Source: Dromaius novaehollandiae (taxonomy: Eukaryota; Chordata; Aves; Casuariiformes; Dromaiidae). From it: a stretch of DNA of 64,000 bases. The position numbers and the translations under genes are program-made. The stretch is from the NCBI RefSeq assembly GCF_036370855.1, contig NC_088099.1, positions 71,254,718 through 71,318,717 on the forward strand, given 5' to 3'. The notes below the pieces were generated by a model. The model was given only the letters and a program-made list of their open reading frames with translations. It searched no databases and was not told where the DNA came from. Below, one piece after another: positions 14,155 to 26,284 of the stretch; the first letter of the stretch is position 1; each line of letters begins with the position of its first letter.

Positions 14155-14470
14155 CTAAGCAGCTGGGTCATAGCTGCCTATTTGATTTGTCCCGGCTCCT
14201 ACATCCTGTGTCTGAAGGGAACTGGTGGCTGGAGGGGAGACTGCCCTGTTCGAAGGTTCCCAGGCACATGCAGCTGGGCAAGGTGCTTGAAGCACCTGGT
14301 GCACAAGCAACCAAGCATCAGGGGCGATGGAAAGAAGATGGTTTTCCAGGAGACCTAGGGGACTATCTGGAGTTTTCCGAAGCAAGGACCCACACTTTGC
14401 TGCTGGGCAGGACCTCCAGTACAGGAACACAGAAGGCAGGACTTCTTTTTCCACCTGGCAACTGAGTTCA
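14155..14470. other. Isolated GC-richer block with open frames on both strands
   Basis: This block is clearly richer in G and C than its AT-rich surroundings and is open on both strands (14187-14465 plus, 92 codons; 14155-14454 minus, 99 codons). Neither translation resembles a family I know, and overlapping frames on both strands are expected in GC-rich DNA because stop codons are AT-rich. It ends sharply at the low-complexity block beginning near 14478. It could be a fragment of an old insertion or an unrecognised exon; I cannot decide. Confidence 0.35.
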
Positions 14471-14477
14471 CATCTTC

Positions 14478-14640
14478 ATAAATTTATATCTACATAATAT
14501 ACATAGACATATTATATATCTTTATCTATTTTGTATATATACAATAATGCATTATATATAAACACATATAAATGTAATACATTTATATATTAAAATTAAT
14601 ACTTTATATATTAAAATTAATATTCAACAATAAAATATAG
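14478..14640. repeat. AT-rich low-complexity block
   Basis: About 160 bases of almost pure A and T dominated by TATA and ATAT steps. It contains a 20-base direct repeat (TTTATATATTAAAATTAATA-like copies at 14582-14601 and 14603-14622). It looks like decayed microsatellite sequence. TATA-like motifs inside it should not be read as promoters. Confidence 0.8.
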
Positions 14641-16453
14641 ATTCACTAGTCACTCCATTTACCTTATGTCCGGTTCCTGATATCTTTTAGCATTGAGAAT
14701 TTGTCTATTTGAAACAGATGGATTAAAAACTTTAATGGAACAGAACACTTCCGGATAAATTTAACAGGCTTCCCAGGCTGTAGTTTGGAAACCGCTGAAA
14801 TGGATGCCATGAAACAAGCCAGACCAATTTAAAATAAAATTAAGAGCTTTGGCTATTTCATTTGCATTAGATATATTTGTTGGTCCCAGTTATAAAGAGT
14901 CTCAGGAAGGAACTATGTTTTAACAAGAACTGGTGTTCATAATTGAGTTGTATCGAGATTACAATTTTGGAAATATTCCTGTAATTAAAGAAGAAAGTTA
15001 GAACCCCCTATCTTTCAAGCAGAGCCCTTCAGATAAGATTTAAGTCTTTGGCAGTCAGGATTATTCTCGTTAGTAAATGATAAAAGCAGCTGAGCTTAGT
15101 GCTTATTACTAATGGAGAAGTTGTTTTCTAGTTAAACAGAGGTCTTATGGATTCTTTTTTGTTGTGCAAATATTTTAATAGTCTGTGCAAGTCTGACAGT
15201 TAGCTGCCTGTGCAGGACACAATCTCATAGTAATATATTTGATTTTTTTTTTCTTCACCAATTTTGATTCCGAAATCTTTGAACTCAGAACTGCCAAATG
15301 GACTTTCCTTTTTCTGGGAAGGATAATGCTAAGCTCTTTTTAATCCTCTAGGCTCTCCTGACCTATGTGTCTATTCAGAAGAAAGTGACATTTTGATAAG
15401 AGCAATCTACATTTTTCTACTGACCACTTATGTATCTCACTATTTGTTTTATGTTGATTACTCATCCGAAGCCTAGATTGATAGTATAGACTTGAAGCAA
15501 GCAGTCCAGCAGCAAGTTGATCCATTATTTCCAAACAGAATAGCCCTACACTTGTTAGATCATTTTGCACCAACATTTATTCCTGAACAGGAACGAAGCA
15601 CAAAATGAAGTAATTCATTCTAATATGTGAAAGAAAAGTGGCAGAAACAAAATAAAATGCTTCATTGAGAGCTAACTGAACTTTTAGTAATGTTCACAAA
15701 TGCTATTTAGGGTTTTCTCACAGGATATCACTAAGCCATTCAGACTGAGAAACTTCTAGTGGGTTTTCCCCTGTTAGTTTTTAACCTTTGAGAACTGGAC
15801 ACTGCCTTTGATTACAGTCTGTTATTTCTCCTGTCCCTTAAAACCTGGAATGCATGTGGAGCTCTTTGGATCCATGTCCTATGGAGAAGTTTCCTAGAAG
15901 GAACTGAAGTTAGATAGCTTACTTTCCTTTGTCTTTTGTGAAGTCTAAGTTTTACAAATAATATATGCAAATGCACAGTAAATGTTGCTTCTAACTAAAA
16001 AAAAAAAAATGTAAGAATGGCCCTATATTAGGGAGATAAGATGTCTAGAGAAAATCAGCTGGATTTAGAAGACGCAAAGACTGAGAGACAAGGTAACTAC
16101 AGGCAAGTGATTAAAACCTATATTTTCAAATACAGATGAGAAAATTTAGAGAGTAATATTCCATATTTAGATAGTAATAACGCTGTATTTGTTAATCCAC
16201 ATTTTGAGAGCTCAGTAATCTAGTCAGATGCAGTAGTTCTGATTAGCAGCTACTCTCATTGCCATCCAGAATGCAAATAAATACAGATGCCCAACCACTG
16301 GTACTTCTGAAAACACTGGTATTGGCTTTTCCACTTCTTCAGAGAAGCACCTTGAGCTTTGTTTTTTTAGGTGCCTCTTTATCAACAGCAATGTATAATT
16401 ATCCACAACACTGTAGTATCTCAGCATAGATGCAAATGTTTTCCTACAACAGA
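14641..16453. other. AT-rich non-coding sequence
   Basis: No recognisable exon or mobile element. An A13 run lies near 15998. The frames present (15340-15576 minus, 16224-16427 minus) show no family features. Confidence 0.5.
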
Positions 16454-16620
16454 AATAGCTCAGGGGAGAAGCAATGAACTAAATATTTGCTATATGTAGT
16501 GTTGTCTTGTGTTAGCACATTCCTTTGAGATCTTAGAGATGCGGGTTTGAATCCCTTTGAAGAGGAGCAGTATGAAGCCTGATCTTCATGACGTAGGTGA
16601 CCATTCCTCCATAGAAAGGA
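16454..16620 (+). repeat. Possible tRNA-derived SINE remnant
   Basis: A segment resembling an RNA polymerase III A box (TAGCTCAGGGGAGA, from about 16456) is followed at about 16543 by a B-box-like GGGTTTGAATCCC. The B box is close to the tRNA T-arm consensus and is flanked by 'gagat' and 'ctttgaagaggagcag', as in old amniote tRNA-derived SINEs. The gap between the boxes is too long for a tRNA gene, and no cloverleaf can be drawn, so this is not a tRNA. The family is not assigned. Confidence 0.3.
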
Positions 16621-16811
16621 AAGCAGCTTCACTAGTTCCTCGGTTTTCAGAGAGAGTAGATCTGAACTTTGCAGATCCACTGCACATGGTGCCAAAGAGA
16701 TGAATCTGGGAGAATTTGTGCAGGATGTTGATTGATATGAACCTTGGTGCATGTGCTTTCTGTGCCTTGGCCCATCTCTCTTGTGCCATTGGCATGACAT
16801 GCTCCAGTTGC

Positions 16812-16829
16812 CATATGCAAATGCATATG
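16812..16829. promoter_or_regulatory. Palindromic POU-type (octamer) site
   Basis: CATATGCA-AA-TGCATATG is a perfect inverted repeat with 8-base arms and a 2-base spacer. The exact octamer ATGCAAAT (16815-16822) lies across its centre. The part ATGCAAATGCAT (16815-16826) differs by one base from the MORE element on which POU factors dimerise. The sequence match is direct; use as a binding site is inference. Confidence 0.35.
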
Positions 16830-18339
16830 AACTAGGCAGCCATCCTCATGCATAAACTGTTAGACATTCGGGTTAATCCTGCCTTCATGATGTTAGAGTC
16901 AAGACATAGGTAATGAAGCCAGCTATGGTTTGCACAGTAACTGACCATGATATGTTCTGCTTTTCTACAAATCCTGAGAGCTAGGCTAATGACAGTGTGT
17001 GATTGATAATTACATCTGTTCTTGCTCTTCCATTTGCTTGTTCAGCAGAAAATGCCTTGGCTCTCTGTGAAGACAGGGAGAGCTTACTTTTTACACGCAG
17101 CCACACATGTTTTCAAAGGCATCATTTCTCCTACTGAAAGGATATAACTTTCTGATGAAGTCACTGACATACAACTTGAAATATGATACCATATGGAATC
17201 TGTTCTTTAGATTTCACACACTTGTCACAAGAAAGACTTGTGACTTCCTATTAACTTCTGTTTTCAGACCTGTCATTCTTAAAATAAAGTACTTTTTCTT
17301 CTGTATGATGCAGTGGCTTCACCACACAAGTGACTTAAAAATGTCTCTATACAGCTTTGTCTGACTTACCTATTAGAAACAAAACATGGTGTTGTTTGGT
17401 CGAGTATGTTCAGATCCTTCTGCTTTGCAGTATAACACTGCAGACTGAGAGGCATCGTTCATTTCAAATGATCTTGTAAATCAGACTGAACATTGAGACT
17501 AGCCACCTAATTTATCAACATGTACAATCAAAGATTGTAGTTTATCAAATACTAAGAGCAAATCTGTTTTCCTATAGATCTTTTCATAGTTCTCCTAAAT
17601 GAAAAGAGGCTTCTTTCACTTTTATAATATGTAAATAATAAATAAAAGTGTCTGCTTATACTTTTCTTAGTGGCTTCTGTAACAATCCTGTAGTGACAAA
17701 AACAACTATCATCTGCAAACTCATATAGCTGGCATCATTTTAAGAAATCCAAAGCTCTGACTCAAGGCATAACTAAATGTCTACCAGGACAAATATTTCC
17801 CACCTACACAAGCAGGCTCATAATTTGTGATTGGAGGAACATTTGCAGTATATTTATTAATATTAACAAAAATTACAGTCTATTAATAGATCCAAAACAA
17901 AGTTTAAAAGATAAAGGCACTTAAAACAGGACTTAGGCAAAAGACAGCTATGTCTTCATTTGTAGAAGAGTCTGTTACCCAAAAACTCGCATGCTATGAA
18001 AATCAATATGTATTGTAATAGATGACCTTAAAGCTCTTTAATTAGCTAGCTATATACATGTATAGATGTACAATACCTCTAAAGACCCTTCTCTGCACCT
18101 TGATGTGGGGATTTCTTCAGACAGGTTACACACTCATTGCAGGCTTTTCCCCACGCCCAGTCTAGAAATCCATGTTTCATTTGACATGTGGTTGTTTCAG
18201 CTCCAAACTCATTCTATGTGCTGAACAAAAAACTCAAGAGCTAAAAAAGACTCCTTCATGTAGGGATCTGAATTCAACAGACCAACAGCCTAAAATGCAG
18301 GCACCTAATCCTTAACACTTTGCACTTTAATGAATTAGG
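16830..18339. other. AT-rich non-coding sequence
   Basis: No gene recognised. Two abutting perfect palindromes (18043-18052 and 18053-18064) are the only structural curiosity. The plus frame at 17107-17364 has no recognisable domain. Confidence 0.5.
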
Positions 18340-18430
18340 CCATAAGTGATTTGCTCAAGATCACACAGGAAGTCTGTGACAGTAATTGAAACTGTCTCCT
18401 AATGCTTTGTCTAGTGCTTTACTAGGCACA
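18340..18430 (-). repeat. MIR-like CORE-SINE remnant, antisense
   Basis: The plus strand shows the reverse complement of a MIR-type element: 'gatttgctcaagatcacac', then 'aggaagtctgtgacag', then 'attgaaactgtctcct' and 'gtctagtgctttactagg'. The last parts correspond to the reversed B box and tRNA head ('ttgaacccaggtctcct ... ctaaccactag' in less decayed copies). Order and spacing fit, and the copy is old. It is an independent second copy of the type at 2935-3068, in the same orientation. Confidence 0.65.
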
Positions 18431-21129
18431 GAATTTATTTATTAAAAACAAAAACAACAAAGTGTTTGCTTATAGTAATGCATCTATACTCAACAGTGGT
18501 TTATCACATTAGTTTTATATATGCGAGGAAGGCTGCAAGCATTCTTGTACCATATCACTAATGCATATGACCTTGAAGGATGACTTCTTGAGAAGAAAAG
18601 AATATCCCTTGAAGTCTCCATTAACCCTGCTGAGAATGACAGTTGTTACAGAGTTCATGATGAGAATTCCTGATTTCAGAACCAGGAATGAAATCATCAA
18701 GCTTATTTCATGTTTTTCCTGCTCTCAATACTCGCCAGATTTCTCTGTCTTGGATCAAGTTTACTGCTGTTAGGCTGCAAAGTTCGTTTTTTTCCAAAGC
18801 TTCAGCTCTTGAGTAGTGGTGTGAAAGTGGCTGGGAAGACTGAAGCAATGACAACCTTCTGCTAGCCAAAATAAATGCAAATGACTGAGTTTCCATCCAA
18901 AATGCTTCATGCTGCATGAAGCTAGTGATGTGAGAAAATTCTGCTTTTCATTTTAGCAAATTCCAAAAATCAAGGGCTCCCTCTGATGATCCAACAAAAG
19001 AGTACTAGAGAAAGCAAGGAGGAATATTAGAAAAATGTTATTTATCATACCTAAAATTTCATTTTTTTAAGACATGGCAGAAGTGTATGTGAGTATACGT
19101 GAACATAAACCAAATGAACAGCTTCTGCCTGAACTGCTCTAAAAACAAAATGAATTTGTCTCTATGTTCTCTACTGGAATGCTCACCCAGTTTATAGGAA
19201 ATCTGGGTCTGGGTTCTGCTTTTGCCAGCAGAATTTCCTAAGAGAATGTTCTAAACATCAAGTTCAAAGTTTTTCCATGGTGGATGGATGAGATTTTTCT
19301 CACCTCTTTTAAAGTTTTCACTTTTCATGTCACTCTAAAGTAGTCATTGAAACAGAGAAAGGCTTTCCAGTTCAGTATCTGAACACTTGTGAGTTCCAGT
19401 TGATGCTCCATCAAATACTTAATACTGAAGTTGTAGCATCTCCCTCCTTAGATGGATGTTCTAAACATTACACCTAACAGTCAATGTATCTTTCATCCTT
19501 CTTTTAGCTCCCTCCCATACACACTCATCTGTGCCATGTTTACATGTGCCATGCAAGATGGCAGATTTCTAGGAGGAAGTCTGTGAAAGCAGTGAATTTT
19601 CTGTGCCCTTTCTGTTAGGGTACTGTCTTGGAATGTAAGGATTTAAGTCTCAAGGAGAAGGAGGTCTGGGGCACTTTGCTCAAAATGCCACCTGTCACTT
19701 AGCCTCATCAGAGATTTCTGACTCATACACAGCATCAGGAATCCAGGCCTCCCTTGGAAGTCTTAATTTTCTGGTACTGCAGCACACTAACTTTCATGCA
19801 CATCATGCATCTGTAATTGGAATTCTCAAGTAATGCCTATCAAAAATAAGTGCTGATCATTTTGACTGGCAAATGACAATTATTTTACATTTTAACATAT
19901 TTTTTCCCCTTGGAATATGAAAGCACATGCTTCTCTTTTAATATCCAGGTACTCAGAGCCTCAGATGGGCATATTTCTTACTAACCTAAAGAAATAAGTG
20001 TTATTGCACAGTATGTCAGAGAAGCAAAAGATAAGGAAAATTTTAAGTGGTTGCTTCAGTTATTTTCCTTCCCACTTGCCTAACTCCATCCTCTTCCACC
20101 AAAATAAATGATAAAAACTTCTTCATTAATCTTCAGGCTACCTAAGTTTTTGACACAGTGAAATTGTTTGAGTTGCTTGATAGAATACTGTTTGAGTTTA
20201 GAAGCTTTGTCTTTAGTCTTACCTAGGAGTTGCTTTCTGTATTATTACTCACACATACATATCCAAAAACAACATTTAATTTTAGCTTGTAATAAGAAAA
20301 TAAACCTCCTGTTTACTTTTATTCACCACTAATTAGATATATACTTTCCTCAACATTTTGAGAATCATAATTACATAAAATTAAGGAAATTGAGAGAATG
20401 TTCACAAGGAAAGCAAACACAAAATTCAGTGAGAGTCTTCCTTGTGTCAGGTAAACAAACTCCATCCATCCACACACCCAAACCAAATTATCTCAAAATC
20501 AATGGAAAGGCTCCCATTGGCCTCAGCAAATTCTGAATCAGACCCAGCCAATTCCCTTAAAGTCCATTCAGGACTTGAGCTAGATCATGATGTAACTGAA
20601 TTAATTAGCATTAAGTTATGAGAAACTGCTCTGCATTACTACAAATTACTTGTAAAATGGCCAAGCTTTACTAGTGTTAATGAATTCAGTAGTGTTATAT
20701 GAGAGTTTCTTTCCATGAATATTTGTAATTATGACTTTAGGACCTAGTTCTGGCTTTCAGATTCCCATTGCTATTTTCTGCAAACAAGCATACATAAGCA
20801 CAGGTGACTCTTCATTTTGCTATTTACTACCAGCCAGAGCTGGGCAGAATCATATCCTTCATCTTGATTTTTTTCCCGGATTATGCATTTGACTGTGTTG
20901 GACCATCACAAGCATCCTATTCAATATGAGCATTGCCCATCCTGAAAGTCATCTGCTGTGAACTTTCAGGCTGCTTGGATTCAGCGTTCAGATTTAATAT
21001 ACATTAGAAAGCTTCAAGCTGGGAATTTGATGCTAGGTCTACAATTCTGACTCAAGCCCAGCTGTCTACATTTGGAAATGTATTTGATTTTAGAACACAC
21101 TTTTCTGGAATGGAATGTCAAGAAAATAC
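18431..21129. other. AT-rich non-coding sequence with a faint old-repeat trace
   Basis: No exon recognised. Around 20485-20580 the phrase 'atggaaaggctcccattgg ... cagacccag' resembles a motif common in old amniote interspersed repeats, too weak to assign. The rest is anonymous. Confidence 0.45.
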
Positions 21130-21700
21130 ATAATCAAGAGGGCATCATACATAACGAGCTACAAAAACCTGTTTGTCAGCCTCCTCCCACAATGGAGAAG
21201 AGCCTTCCATAGCTGCTAATTAGAAAATTAGAACACCACAAATGGATTATATTTTACTGGCAATGGAGCGTCTTCCTCCTAGTGTTTTAAAGTACTTTTT
21301 GAATTGTTTGCTGTCAGCAAAACAAGTGTGCTACCTGCAATCCTACAGACAACAAAGCCCAGCAGCAGAATTTCAGTCAGGTGATGTCACCCAGGTAAAA
21401 TTGTACTGACAAGCTTTTAATTAAAGTTTTCCCACACATCTTTCTGCTGGTCCCCAGAAGCTATTATTCATTATGTGCCAACTGTCAGCCAATTGTGAGT
21501 CAGGAGGGAAGTGTTTTATTTTAAAAGCCCTTGCTGACAGCTAGAGAACACTTTGTTATACAATCTGTTTACTTTTTTCACACACACAATCTTGCTAAAG
21601 GGGAAATGGTCATGCAGTAGTGTTTACAGTTTATGGCAATAATTAAATGCATCTGACAGCGCGGTAGCTGAAAGGAGGTTGGTGTGGGTGTGGGTGAAAA
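21130..21700. promoter_or_regulatory. Candidate conserved enhancer with repeated TALE/MEIS-type sites
   Basis: In this stretch the 7-mer CTGTCAG, or its complement CTGACAG, occurs four times (21311-21317, 21482-21488, 21534-21540, 21653-21659). Two further partial copies lie at 21174-21179 and 21406-21411. Each full copy contains the MEIS/TGIF core TGACAG. AT-rich homeodomain-type cores (TAATTA in 'ctaattag' near 21215 and 'ttaattaa' near 21418) and a CRE-like TGATGTCAC near 21384 are interspersed. There is no open frame of note and no repeat. Clustered sites without coding capacity are typical of a developmental enhancer, but conservation was not tested. Confidence 0.35.
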
Positions 21701-24234
21701 GCCATAAAATTCTTCCTATAAACAGTTACTCTCACCTTGTAGAGCCCCTAGCGTTTTAAGACAAAGTTTCTTTGGGAAAGGGCAGGTCTGAACAGGTGCA
21801 CAGATTCTGAAACTGGAGTATTTGGATCTAGCCATGCAGTATGTGATGCTAAGAAACACCGTCCAGGTATCAGGGTAGCACTTGGTTTTGATAGGTGCCC
21901 AGAACAGTTTGAAGTGGTTATAAAACAGTTTGTCCTTTGCTTTCTTAAATCCCAAAATATTTACTTCTGCAAGAAGTGGTGTATATTGAGAAACAACTTG
22001 CCACCAGATGAAAGCAGAAGGTGATGTGGTGTCCTGTTTCAGCAAAGGCTCAGTATTTGATGCTTAATACTTGCATAGAAACAGTCCTTTTGAAATTTTT
22101 AATGGCTTACAATAAAATCATTTTTATCAGTTGGCCAGTGATGATAAATATGTATTTAGAGTTTTGAGCAACTTTTTAAATTGTAGTAAAAACTTGTAAG
22201 TAATAATCACTGCCTCACCTTAAATACTTTCTTCTTCTGTTTATTAAGAATGATAGGAAGTTAACAGCTGTGCTTAGGGTGTTATTAAATGACTTAAAAC
22301 TAGTGTGATGTTCACATACAGAGGTAAAAAAAAGTTTACATTGAACCAGATCAGTTGTCTGCCACTCACTGCCAGGCCATTGCTAATTTTGTGGCAATGA
22401 CTTCCATTACAAAGCAAAAAGCATAGGGAAAAAACCCTCAGTCATTGACTTTAGATACTATCTTTTACTGATATTGTTATAAATTACTACAGAAATTACT
22501 GAAGGGTTACACAGTTCTATTGCTAAACAACCAAATTCTTGCCCTGCTTGTAAGTGCCTGCAAGCAACTACATTCTTAGGAAATTGTTTTCTTAGATAGA
22601 AAAACAGTTAAGGAAATCAAGGAGTGGGCAAATTTAAGTAAGAAATTTCTGAGGCTGTTGAGCGTTGGAGGGTGGGTTCACATTGTATGTGGGGATGGGG
22701 CACAGTTGTGGTAGACAAAGCAGGGTGCATGCCTAAAAAGTCTTTTCTGTTTGGGTGCCAAAAAAACCCTTTACCCACCAGCATATGAACACATCAACAC
22801 AACTTATATTACTGTAAAGGAAGACATAAGAAATTCTAACTGCAAATTTCACTCATAGGTGTCACTTTATAGGTTGTGCTTTCCCACTACTATTGTATTT
22901 TTTTATTCTCTGATGAAAGATTTATTTTATTATTTTGTAATTTGGCTGGATGATAGAAGCAGAAGGATATTTTAATATTTTTGTCTCAGTTGCAGACAGC
23001 AAATAGATTCTAAGATACTACACAGTTACATTCAAATTAACTTATTTCTGATCATACCATTTTCATCTTCCCAAGCTTAACAAAACCAACATACTATGAA
23101 TAATGCAAGCAGTTTATGATAATCTTTATTTTAAGATCAATGTTACAAGGAGTATTATTACTTTAAGATCAGCATTAAAAATGCCAACAGTAAGATTTAT
23201 CAGAGATCTGAGAAATCAAAGTATAGAGATTACATAACTTGCCTGAGATTTATGGAGTAGAAAGAGTGAGGAAGCTCTCACTTCAAAGTTCAAAGCTGCC
23301 AGTGCATTTTAGTCAATGACTACTGCATTCAAAATGCCCAAAGCAATAAGCACAATCCTAGACTTCTCACCGATAAGGGAAAGGACTCATCAGCTAGTCA
23401 TGACCACTCTCATTCCCTTCTCTCCTACAAGCTTTCCACCCCAAAGAGGCTGGGGGAGCTGTAAGGCAAAAGAGCCAAATATCCTCAGACAGAGCAGATA
23501 TGTGAATCCAGTAGGGATTATTCCTTGAGGTGCAGCACTGTGATAATGCGATTACCCATCCTCCTGCTGGAGCTAGTCCATATCTTGCTGATTTGAAGTG
23601 ATAAGAAGCAACCGTCTGCAGCTGACTTCACAGCTGTCTCTTTAGGGGTGCATGCCCCTTTGTGACTCTAGGTTCAAGACCCTGGTCTAACACAGACATA
23701 AGTACCACCACTGACTGAACGTTCATGAATGCTCACATACGAAAAGAAATGGTTGGTCAAAGAAAAACTGTAAAAATTGAGGTGGGCAGATGCTCAGAAA
23801 ATGATGCATTTAGAAGTTACCAGGAAGTTGTAGAAAATTTTATGGAGAATAGGATTTGGCAAACAAATCTGCTAAGGATTCCTTAAAAAAATTCAGGTTT
23901 ATCTGCTCAGGTTTGATTGTGTGTGTGTATGCGTGTGACTGGCCTTTCATCTGGCGCTGGACAGTAGGTATGGCTAAACGTCACAAAACAACACCTCCCA
24001 ATACCCAAGATATCTGTGCTGGTGAACCAATATGCATGTGCACAGCATCTTCATTGCTACTGCTGTGCAGCTCAGTTAAAGTGGCTGGGACTACTAGTGC
24101 TACAAATACACAATCAATTTGCTGAGCAGCATATGAGAGAGAACCAATAAGGTATTAGTAACATACCAAATTAATGAAGCAAATATTAAACTGTGTATAA
24201 ATAAGTGCAATTGGATATTCACCATCTAACTGAT
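21701..24234. other. AT-rich non-coding sequence
   Basis: The minus-strand frame at 21716-22045 (109 codons) has no recognisable domain. A weak MIR-like phrase ('gattacataacttgcctgag', about 23227) could be the edge of another SINE but the remainder does not follow. No gene recognised. Confidence 0.45.
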
Positions 24235-24345
24235 GTATTTTTAGCAGTGTGCTGCAAGGATTTATTTCTTGCACAATACGATTTGATACTATCATTAAAG
24301 GTCTGAAAAGAAAATAAAATTTGAGGATAACACAAAAAGAGATGG
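24235..24345 (+). mobile_element. Short remnant of an old CR1/L3-type LINE
   Basis: The segment 'gtgctgcaaggatttatttc ... tgcacaatacgatttgatac ... atcattaaaggtctgaaaag ... gaggataacac' follows the reverse transcriptase block that in intact elements reads PQGSVLGP.LFN.FINDLE...FADDT. All blocks are in the right order and spacing on the plus strand but heavily substituted. The frame is broken. Only this piece could be aligned by eye; the flanks may belong to the same element. Confidence 0.45.
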
Positions 24346-26284
24346 ACTTATATATGTGATAAAGACTGGTCAGTTATGCTACCCATTGCATATCAGGTTA
24401 GTGCATCCTCGAACAAAGTGAATTGGGGATCAAGAAGAATAACTAGATAAGCATGAACTGCCTGTCATCTTTTTCCAGGAAACATGGTCATTTAAATACC
24501 CTTTTATGCCCTGGCCTCCCAGTTTCCTACCATCATCCATTGCTTCCCAAATCTGCTGCTTCTTCCAGATCCTGGCCCCTACTTCCTAAGGGGGGTAAAA
24601 GTAAAAAAGACTTATTTTATGGTATGTTGCAAGCACTTACAAAAGAGTATCTCCTAGACTCTTGCCCCAGATGGCCCATTTAGTGTACAAAACAGATCTG
24701 TGTCTGAAAAAATCACTTTGACTGTTTTTCCTACCTTCTCCAGTCTCACCTCTCGCCTTACATTTCCAGATAAGATCTGAATAGCCACCAGAGAAAGCAA
24801 TCATACTTCTTTCCAATGTGATATTCCCTCTGGCTATGTAACATATCTCCAGCCTAATAAAGGGAGAATCACTTCGTCTTGAGTATATCCAATGCAGAGC
24901 TGAAAAATTTGAATCTTTAGCTGCTCAAGAATAATGGCTTTTATCAGAGTTAGTAGATGGTTTGATTACTGCTATCTCAAATATAGTTCCTTGGCATGAC
25001 AGAGATCAAAGCTTGACAATGGGTTACGGTTTGGATTGCTGTCATCTGATGGACCTCTATTTGTTGTCACAGAAAGTAAGTTGTAATGTCTATTGGATTT
25101 TCCATTATTTCTGCCTTCCTTGACAAAATATTGCCTTTCAATCCACTTCCTGTTCATCTCTTGCAAGTTGTCTGGACTGGTAAATGTCACCTTCCTCCTG
25201 CAATGCATTTTAGCTGATTTGGAGTTATCAAGAAAATACTTTCTTAATTTGGAAATAAGATCTGTAAAAAGGTCCCTCCGGAAACTGACAGTGCCCTGCA
25301 GGGCCCTTGCCCCAGGCAACTCGAAAAGCACATGAAGATACCACAAAGGCTTCAGTTCAAACAATTCTTCCTTCCTCACCTTCAGGGTATTTTGCCTAGT
25401 AAACTGCAGGTCAGACCAGCAGATACCTGGTCTGTCTTCCCCTCCCTTCTCTTTTTTGCTTTTGTTTATCTTTTAAGGGGACTGATGCATCTTCAAACGC
25501 ACTTGTTACATTTCATGTTAGTCAGGGCAGGAAATTACTGTAGTTTTCATCTCTCATTTTTCTATACAGCTGTTTCAATATGAATTTTTATTAATTTTCA
25601 ACTTGTTACAGTGCAATACCTTTTTAGGTGCTTTTTTGTTTGTTTGCTTTCTAAGCAGAGAATAAGAAAAGATACACAGGAGGTGTCTTTTGGTAACAAA
25701 GACCATCCTCATCCCTCTTCCTTCACTGTTCCCATGACACTGTGAATAAAGCAAGCCTTGAGGATAGGAGGCAAATTGCTTGAGGAAACCCGCTCAGAAT
25801 TAAGCTGACAACCTGAAGACGTACACTGTAGCTCAGTATTCATGCTTGACCACATGTGCTGGAGCTATGAGTTCACTCATAGTTTGTGTCTCTGCAGTAC
25901 AAATAGGAAATGGCTCCCAAGACTGTATTTCCCTTCTCCCATTCGTCAGTGTGAGTCTCCCTATCATCAGCTTCCCCATAAAACGGACTCAGTGCTGGTC
26001 TAACAGAGTGTTTCTGCATCTCCCTCTCTTCAGTGTGAATGGCAAGTGAAAGGAGCACAAACATCAGGCTCAGTCTAAAAGCAGCTGACACGTGCACGCT
26101 TGTGACAAAAAAAGCTTTCTTGTGGCTCAGCCTCTTGCTTTGAACACAAAATAACTTCAACCTTCACACTTGCATTACCACACTTACCACACCCATTTGT
26201 CTATTATCACCAAGCAGTAACATCTCTTAGGGGATGGGCTTCTCAGCAACCAGTGACTGCAAGGAAATGAATAAATGAAAACAC
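24346..26284. other. AT-rich non-coding sequence with one 135-codon open frame
   Basis: The minus-strand frame at 24972-25379 encodes 135 residues rich in K, R, S and N with no domain I recognise. A partly overlapping plus-strand frame (25093-25335) is also open, so chance is likely. No splice-supported exon, RNA gene or repeat was identified. Confidence 0.4.

Noticed and set aside
16540..16560. tRNA gene suggested by a B-box-like sequence
   Set aside because: No cloverleaf can be drawn and the A-box-like sequence is about 85 bases upstream, too far for a tRNA.
24972..25379. 135-codon minus-strand open frame as a gene
   Set aside because: No domain, signal or splice support, and a partly overlapping plus-strand frame is also open.
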